A stretch of DNA of 9,993 nt. It comes from Desulfobacteraceae bacterium. GTDB taxonomy: Bacteria > Desulfobacterota > DSM-4660 > Desulfatiglandales > Desulfatiglandaceae. Under the pieces are notes generated by a model. The model searched no databases, was not told where the DNA came from, and saw only the letters and a program-made list of their open reading frames with translations. The position numbers and the translations under genes were made by a program. The stretch covers positions 1 to 9,993 of the forward strand of contig JAUWMY010000063.1 of assembly GCA_030612945.1 (NCBI GenBank). Reading direction: 5' to 3'. Shown here piece after piece: positions 5,961 to 9,993 of this stretch (positions within the stretch are counted from its first letter, which is position 1; every line of letters starts with the position of its first letter).

Positions 5961-6015
5961 CGTTCACAGGTTCAGGGTTCAACGTTCATGAACCTTTGAA
6001 CCCGTGAACGGTTAC
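5954..6015. repeat. GTTCA/TGAAC palindromic repeat between hpf and ptsN
   Basis: The outer arms GTAAACGTTCAC (5956-5967) and GTGAACGGTTAC (6004-6015) pair with one mismatch. Inside them GGGTTCAA (5975-5982) pairs with TTGAACCC (5996-6003). The 7-base AGGTTCA between the left-hand arms forms a bulge. The whole can fold into a long hairpin in the hpf-ptsN message. CAATAA occurs directly on both sides (5948-5953 and 6016-6021), a possible short target duplication. No reading frame is present. Confidence 0.65.
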
Positions 6016-6023
6016 CAATAATT

Positions 6024-6563
6024 TTAGCTGACCGGTTCAATAAGCCCTAAATTACCGTCCGATCGTTTATAAATCACATTAATTTCTCTGGATTTGGCAT
6101 TCCTGAAAACAAGAAATTCCTGTCGAGAGAGATTGAGTTGCATAGCAGCTTCCTCCGGATCCATGGGCTTGGCAACCATTTTTTCAACCTCTATCACAGT
6201 TTCATCTTGACCGAATGCCATTGTATCATCTGTCTCCCCAATCACAGACCTGTCTTCACTTTTCAAATTCTCTGATCGGTGGTTTCTTATTTTGGATAGA
6301 TGCCTTTTGACTTGCTTTTCAGTCTTGTCCATTACCTGGTCAATCGCCGAATACATATCCCCTGTTTCTTCAACGGCTTTAATCAGAGTACCGTTTAAAT
6401 TAAGGGTCACATCCGCCTGATGCCTGAATTTCTCAACGGTCAATACGATATGAGCCTCTATAGGGGAATCAACATATTTCTTGATCTTGGAAATCTTTTC
6501 TTCGGCATAGGTTTTTAGACTTTCTATTGGTTCTGTATGTCTGAATGTTACCGTAATATCCAT
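6024..6563 (-). CDS. hpf: Ribosome hibernation-promoting factor, long form
   Basis: HPF binds the small subunit's decoding region and drives 70S ribosomes into inactive 100S dimers under starvation. The 179-residue product has both domains of the long form: an N-terminal RaiA/YfiA domain (1-100, MDITVTFRHTEPIESLKTYA) and a C-terminal dimerisation domain (about 132-179, PMDPEEAAMQLNLSRQEFLVFRNA...). The two are joined by a charged, variable linker. The frame is open further upstream to 6620 (adding MSLTPSFSFG...), but the ATG at 6563 has an excellent site, GGAGGA, 7 bases before it and starts at the conserved domain edge. It lies 60 bases after the rpoN stop. Confidence 0.95.
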   Translation of the reverse strand: MDITVTFRHTEPIESLKTYAEEKISKIKKYVDSPIEAHIVLTVEKFRHQADVTLNLNGTLIKAVEETGDMYSAIDQVMDKTEKQVKRHLSKIRNHRSENLKSEDRSVIGETDDTMAFGQDETVIEVEKMVAKPMDPEEAAMQLNLSRQEFLVFRNAKSREINVIYKRSDGNLGLIEPVS

Positions 6564-6570
6564 AAAATAT

Positions 6571-6576
6571 TCCTCC
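6571..6576 (-). promoter_or_regulatory. Ribosome-binding site deciding the hpf start
   Basis: GGAGGA on the - strand lies 7 bases before the ATG at 6563. It selects the 179-residue HPF over the longer frame that begins at 6620. Confidence 0.8.
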
Positions 6577-6623
6577 AAGAATAGTGAGTTTCCAAAGGAA
6601 AAGCTAGGAGTCAAAGACATACT

Positions 6624-8081
6624 TTAATATGGATTTTTACGCTTCCTCGATGGCAAAATACCCATCATTTCCCGGTACTTCGCAACGGTTCGTCGTGCAA
6701 CCCTTATATTAAGTTTTCTCAGGATATCTGAAATATCTTGATCACTGTACGGCTTAGTCGCTTTTTCTGTCTTGACGATTTTCCGGATCTGTTCCTTCAC
6801 GCTCTCCGAGGCAACAGCATCTCCCTCAACACTCCGAATAGAGCTGTTAAAAAAGAACTTCAGTTCAAAAATTCCTTGTGGCGTATGGACATATTTATTA
6901 GTTGTCACTCTGCTCACAGTTGATTCATGCATCTCGATGTTTTCAGCTACATCACGAAGGACAAGGGGCTTTAGATGTGCAATCCCATTATCCAGAAAAC
7001 CCCTTTGAAACCGGACAATACTTTCTGTCACCCTGTAGATGGTTCTTTGCCGCTGATGGATACTCTTTATCAGCCATGCCGCTGATCTCAGCTTTTCCTG
7101 GATATATATCTTGGCATTACCGGATAATGAGTCTCCACTACGCAAGACATCCTTGTAGTAGGCATTAATCCGCAGTTTGGGTAGACCGTCTTCATTTTGC
7201 ACTATTTCATAAGCATCACCTACTTTAAAGACATAAATATCCGGGGTTATGTATATCGTCTCCTCATCCGAATAGATCCTGCCTGGCTTTGGCTCCAGCC
7301 CCTTCAGGACGGTCACCGCTGCAAGTATATCAGTGACCGGCACCGAAAGACTTTTGGCGATCTGATCAAATTTTCTGTTTTCAAGGTCCCCCAGGTGATC
7401 TGTGATTATCTTTTCGACAAGCGTCCCGCCGAGATTCTGGAATCTGATCTGGATGAGTAAACATTCCCGAGTGTCCCGGGCCGCTACACCAACCGGATCA
7501 AAATTTTGTATAATAGCAAGCGTTCCAAGCACCCCTTCCATCGGATACCCCGTGACTCGAGATATCTCCTCCAGCGGTATATCCAGATATCCATCTTCAT
7601 TCAAGTTCCCGATAATGTAAACACCAATCTCCCTTTGCTCCACATCAAAACTGCTCATGTTCAGTTGCCAAGTGAGGTGGGAGTACAGATTGGTCTTGGA
7701 GGATGTAGTACTTTCAAAGGAAGGAGTATCCTTTGGCTCGTAAGAAGTTTCCGCCCAACTGGTATTGTATTCGGACAGGTAGTTTTCCCAGTCTATATCA
7801 TCCCGAACATGTTCCTCGATTGTCACTTCCGGGAGATCAGGAATATCCTCCCCCTGCTCATCTTTCTCACCCTCTATTTTTGTATCACCCTCGGTTTTTA
7901 TATCATCCTCAGCCGGAGACACAGCCTGTTCTTCCAGTAGCGGGTTTTCCTCCATTTCCTGAGTGATGGTGTCGAGGAGTTCAAGCCTTGATAGCTGCAA
8001 GAGCTTGATAGCCTGCTGCAGCTGGGGGGTCATGATAAGCTGCTGGGAAAGAATCAGCGATTGTCTTAATTCTAAAGCCAT
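6624..8081 (-). CDS. rpoN: RNA polymerase sigma-54 factor
   Basis: Sigma-54 directs RNA polymerase to -24/-12 promoters and needs AAA+ activators to melt DNA. The 485-residue protein has all regions in order. Region I (1-50, LRQSLILSQQLIMTPQLQQAIKLLQ...ENPLLEE) contacts activators. An acidic variable region II (about 51-105) follows. The core-binding region is at about 130-330, then a helix-turn-helix (MHESTVSRVTTNKYVHTPQG) that reads the -12 element. Last is the RpoN box ARRTVAKYRE at 462-471, which reads the -24 element and is a perfect match to the family. The ATG at 8081 has no clear Shine-Dalgarno sequence, but the conserved N-terminus fixes it. The lptB stop is 32 bases upstream. Confidence 0.98.
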   Translation of the reverse strand: MALELRQSLILSQQLIMTPQLQQAIKLLQLSRLELLDTITQEMEENPLLEEQAVSPAEDDIKTEGDTKIEGEKDEQGEDIPDLPEVTIEEHVRDDIDWENYLSEYNTSWAETSYEPKDTPSFESTTSSKTNLYSHLTWQLNMSSFDVEQREIGVYIIGNLNEDGYLDIPLEEISRVTGYPMEGVLGTLAIIQNFDPVGVAARDTRECLLIQIRFQNLGGTLVEKIITDHLGDLENRKFDQIAKSLSVPVTDILAAVTVLKGLEPKPGRIYSDEETIYITPDIYVFKVGDAYEIVQNEDGLPKLRINAYYKDVLRSGDSLSGNAKIYIQEKLRSAAWLIKSIHQRQRTIYRVTESIVRFQRGFLDNGIAHLKPLVLRDVAENIEMHESTVSRVTTNKYVHTPQGIFELKFFFNSSIRSVEGDAVASESVKEQIRKIVKTEKATKPYSDQDISDILRKLNIRVARRTVAKYREMMGILPSRKRKNPY

Positions 8082-8113
8082 AATATAAAGATTACCATTT
8101 CAACTCGGGAGTA

Positions 8114-8848
8114 TTACATACAAAAATCTTCCCCGAGATACACACATCGAGCAATTTCACTCTGAACGATCTTTTCCGGAGGACCATGTTCGACAATTTT
8201 TCCTCCACTGATAATGTACGCAGTATCACATACACTTAAAGTTTCCCGAACGTTGTGGTCTGATATGAGAATACCCAGACCCCGATCTTTCAATTGCCTG
8301 ATGATCTGTTGAATATCATTTAATACGAGCGGATCAATCCCCGCAAACGGTTCATCCAGCAATATAAACCTCGGCTCTGTGACCAGGGCACGGGTAATTT
8401 CCAACCTGCGGCGCTCCCCCCCTGAAAGCAACGCAGCCTTCTGTTTTGCCAAATGGGCAATGTCAAGTTCGGTCAGGAGTTTTTTAAGCCTTAACTTCCT
8501 TTCACGGGCCGGGATATCCAGCGTTTCCAAAATGGCCAGCAAATTCTGCTCTACCGTCAACTTCCGGAATACAGAAGGCTCTTGGGCCAAATAGTTGATT
8601 CCTTTCCTGGCCCTCAGATACATGGGATCATGGGTAATATCCTGCCCATCAAGTAAAACCTTACCCTCATAAGGGCGTGTCAGGCCCACAAGCATATAAA
8701 ATGTCGTGGTTTTACCTGCTCCGTTGGGACCCAGGAGGCCAACAATACTTTGTCTTTCAATCCCTATACTTACATAGTCAACTACTCTCTTCCCGCTGTA
8801 GACCTTTACCAGACCTTCTGCCTGGAGTATTTCATGAGCCACAGTCAC
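8114..8848 (-). CDS. lptB: LPS export ABC transporter ATP-binding protein LptB
   Basis: LptB is the cytoplasmic ATPase of LptB2FG, which extracts LPS from the inner membrane and pushes it along the LptC-LptA bridge. The 244 residues show Walker A GPNGAGKTT (40-48), Q-loop Gln89, signature LSGGE (141-145), Walker B FILLDE (161-166) and the switch His198 in ISDHN. GERRRLEITRAL and EPFAGIDPL are typical of LptB rather than of amino-acid importers. The start is GTG at 8848 with AAGG 8 bases upstream; an in-frame GTG at 8842 is a weaker alternative. Only 5 bases separate it from the lptA stop. The lptF and lptG partners are not in this window. Confidence 0.97.
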   Translation of the reverse strand: MTVAHEILQAEGLVKVYSGKRVVDYVSIGIERQSIVGLLGPNGAGKTTTFYMLVGLTRPYEGKVLLDGQDITHDPMYLRARKGINYLAQEPSVFRKLTVEQNLLAILETLDIPARERKLRLKKLLTELDIAHLAKQKAALLSGGERRRLEITRALVTEPRFILLDEPFAGIDPLVLNDIQQIIRQLKDRGLGILISDHNVRETLSVCDTAYIISGGKIVEHGPPEKIVQSEIARCVYLGEDFCM

Positions 8849-8853
8849 AGGAG

Positions 8854-9411
8854 CTACCTTTTTTCGCGCTTGGGGAAGATAATGGCCCTTACCTTTTTGT
8901 CTCCGAGACTCTCCACAATATGCCGATTTTCTTCTAAGAAAATAGTTATTTTATCGCCTTCTACGGAATCCTTTCCCTGTTTTACAACGGGTCTGCCCGT
9001 AAGTACGATTTTCCCATCCTGCTGATAATACACAGCCTTTTCTGCCGTTGCAACGCCTCCCTGCCCCCGGCTAAACCTTACATCTCCGGTGGCAACGATC
9101 CTGTCAATCTTTGTCTCCGATTCTGCCTTTTGCTGTTGGGACGGCGGGTTTTCGTAATAAACAAGCATTTTCTTACAGTCTATCACAAAATCATCACCTT
9201 TAACACTGATCTCAGCTATGACATCTCCTTCAAATGTCACCACTTTCGCTTTATCATTCACTTCCAGGGTCTTTGACTTGATGACTATCGGCCTTGGATC
9301 ATCCTTTGCAGTCTGTTTTTTTAGATCCTCGGACCCAACAGAATCCGTTACTGCAAGGCCAACCAGAAGAGTTGCAACCAAAAAAAATGGCTTGTATCTT
9401 ACGCCCCTCAC
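8854..9411 (-). CDS. lptA: LPS transport periplasmic protein LptA
   Basis: LptA is the soluble periplasmic part of the bridge that carries LPS to the outer-membrane LptDE complex. The 185-residue product has a signal peptide (1-27, basic MRGVRYK then a hydrophobic stretch ending near SVGS). The OstA/LptA beta-jellyroll follows, with repeated short strands: IVIKSKTLEVNDKAKVVTFEGDV, ATGDVRFSRGQGGVATAEKAVYY and GKIVLTGRPVVKQGKDSVEGDKI. The GTG start at 9411 shares one base with the lptC stop (TAGTG), which indicates translational coupling; AGGAG lies 11 bases before it. Confidence 0.94.
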   Translation of the reverse strand: MRGVRYKPFFLVATLLVGLAVTDSVGSEDLKKQTAKDDPRPIVIKSKTLEVNDKAKVVTFEGDVIAEISVKGDDFVIDCKKMLVYYENPPSQQQKAESETKIDRIVATGDVRFSRGQGGVATAEKAVYYQQDGKIVLTGRPVVKQGKDSVEGDKITIFLEENRHIVESLGDKKVRAIIFPKREKR

Positions 9412-9980
9412 TAAATTAAAGACTCCTGTTTTATTGTAGTGGTAACATCTGACAGTACTTTAACACTTTCTTTTTCCAAATCCATTAAAAGGCCCCTACC
9501 CGAAACCGAAAAAAATGGGCCAAATATCTTGACCGGTTCCTCCGTACTTACATGGCCGAGTTTTTCATTAATCATAAGGTGCTCGGTAACAATCCTGTAA
9601 CCATTTCCAGAAAGCCCATCCAAGTCACCCCAGAGGTTAATTTCTCCAGAATCTCTTGAATAATCCCCCTTGTTCCCCTTGAGTTCGAAGGAAGGCCTGT
9701 TTTCGGGTATCACCTTTAAATGAAAGTCCTGGAAAAATATAGATTTTCTGTCCTCAGAAAATCTCACCTCCCCGGCATTAAGAACCCACTTCAACTCCTT
9801 ATCCGGATCGTCCTGGGAGTATTGGATGTCTCTGAGCTTGACCCCTGCACCTGACATGGCCTCCATAAAAAGCGGGCCCTGGATAAGCTCTTTCCCGGAT
9901 CTTACAAGGTAGAAAGCTACCGCGGCCAGCACGAGCCCTAATCCAATCAGTGGCCATTGTCTTAAAAGAGAACTTTTCAT
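9411..9980 (-). CDS. lptC: LPS export system protein LptC
   Basis: LptC is the membrane-anchored bitopic protein that receives LPS from LptB2FG and hands it to LptA. The 189 residues show a single N-terminal anchor (about 10-26, PLIGLGLVLAAVAFYLV). The periplasmic YrbK/LptC domain follows, with typical strands such as GAGVKLRDIQYSQ, LKWVLNAGEVRFSEDRKSIFFQDFHLKVI and FELKGNKGDYSRDSGEINLWGDL. LptC is poorly conserved, so the call rests on this pattern plus position directly before lptA and lptB. The ATG at 9980 has only 13 upstream bases in the window, with no visible Shine-Dalgarno sequence; the preceding gene would lie outside. Confidence 0.92.
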   Translation of the reverse strand: MKSSLLRQWPLIGLGLVLAAVAFYLVRSGKELIQGPLFMEAMSGAGVKLRDIQYSQDDPDKELKWVLNAGEVRFSEDRKSIFFQDFHLKVIPENRPSFELKGNKGDYSRDSGEINLWGDLDGLSGNGYRIVTEHLMINEKLGHVSTEEPVKIFGPFFSVSGRGLLMDLEKESVKVLSDVTTTIKQESLI

Positions 9981-9993
9981 TAATTACTATATT

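Noticed and set aside
6564..6620. N-terminal extension of HPF (MSLTPSFSFG...)
   Set aside because: The GGAGGA site 7 bases before the ATG at 6563, and the domain boundary there, support the shorter protein.
7506..7940. 144-codon open frame on the + strand opposite rpoN
   Set aside because: It is antisense to the fully conserved sigma-54 gene, its translation resembles no known domain, and it has no convincing ribosome-binding site.

Overview
The window reads as chromosomal DNA of a Gram-negative bacterium, most likely a member of the Desulfobacterota (the former Deltaproteobacteria). The basis is gene content and order: a lipopolysaccharide-transport operon (lptC-lptA-lptB) running into rpoN, hpf and ptsN, then a lone mannose-family PTS EIIA domain and central glycolytic genes. 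A second hint is the small dispersed palindromic repeats between genes. No species can be named from this sequence.

Layout. On the + strand, positions 1-2338 hold the 3' end of an RND efflux-pump gene and a complete TolC-type outer-membrane factor, so this is the right-hand end of a tripartite efflux operon. Everything from 9980 down to 2506 lies on the - strand and forms one long, tightly packed series: lptC, lptA, lptB, rpoN, hpf, ptsN, EIIA-Man, gap, tpiA, secG, tRNA-Leu(GAG), and a strong intrinsic terminator at 2506-2542. The efflux operon and this series converge on positions 2339-2569.

Function. LptC, LptA and LptB are parts of the bridge that moves LPS from the inner to the outer membrane. 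RpoN (sigma-54), the long-form hibernation factor HPF and EIIA-Ntr form the conserved rpoN neighbourhood that ties nitrogen and carbon status to transcription and ribosome dormancy. EIIA-Man without sugar-transport EIIB/C/D genes nearby suggests a regulatory PTS. GapA and TpiA catalyse adjacent steps of glycolysis/gluconeogenesis. SecG is a SecYEG translocon subunit. The secG-tRNA-Leu(GAG) pair matches the secG-leuU arrangement of Escherichia coli. Two genes often found in such clusters, rapZ (after ptsN) and pgk (between gap and tpiA), are absent here.

Non-coding content. Three kinds of short repeat occupy the intergenic gaps: (i) two copies, in the same orientation, of a 100-102 bp MITE-like element with terminal inverted repeats and apparent 8-10 bp target duplications, one on each side of the secG/tRNA unit; (ii) a roughly 60 bp GTTCA/TGAAC palindrome between hpf and ptsN; (iii) an AT-rich repeat built from TTCG/CGAA units that has become the last codons of the RND pump gene. 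There is no CRISPR array, rRNA, prophage or defence system. Apart from the repeats this is a conventional housekeeping region, and I see no convincing new multi-gene system. No gene-free stretch exceeds 300 bases.
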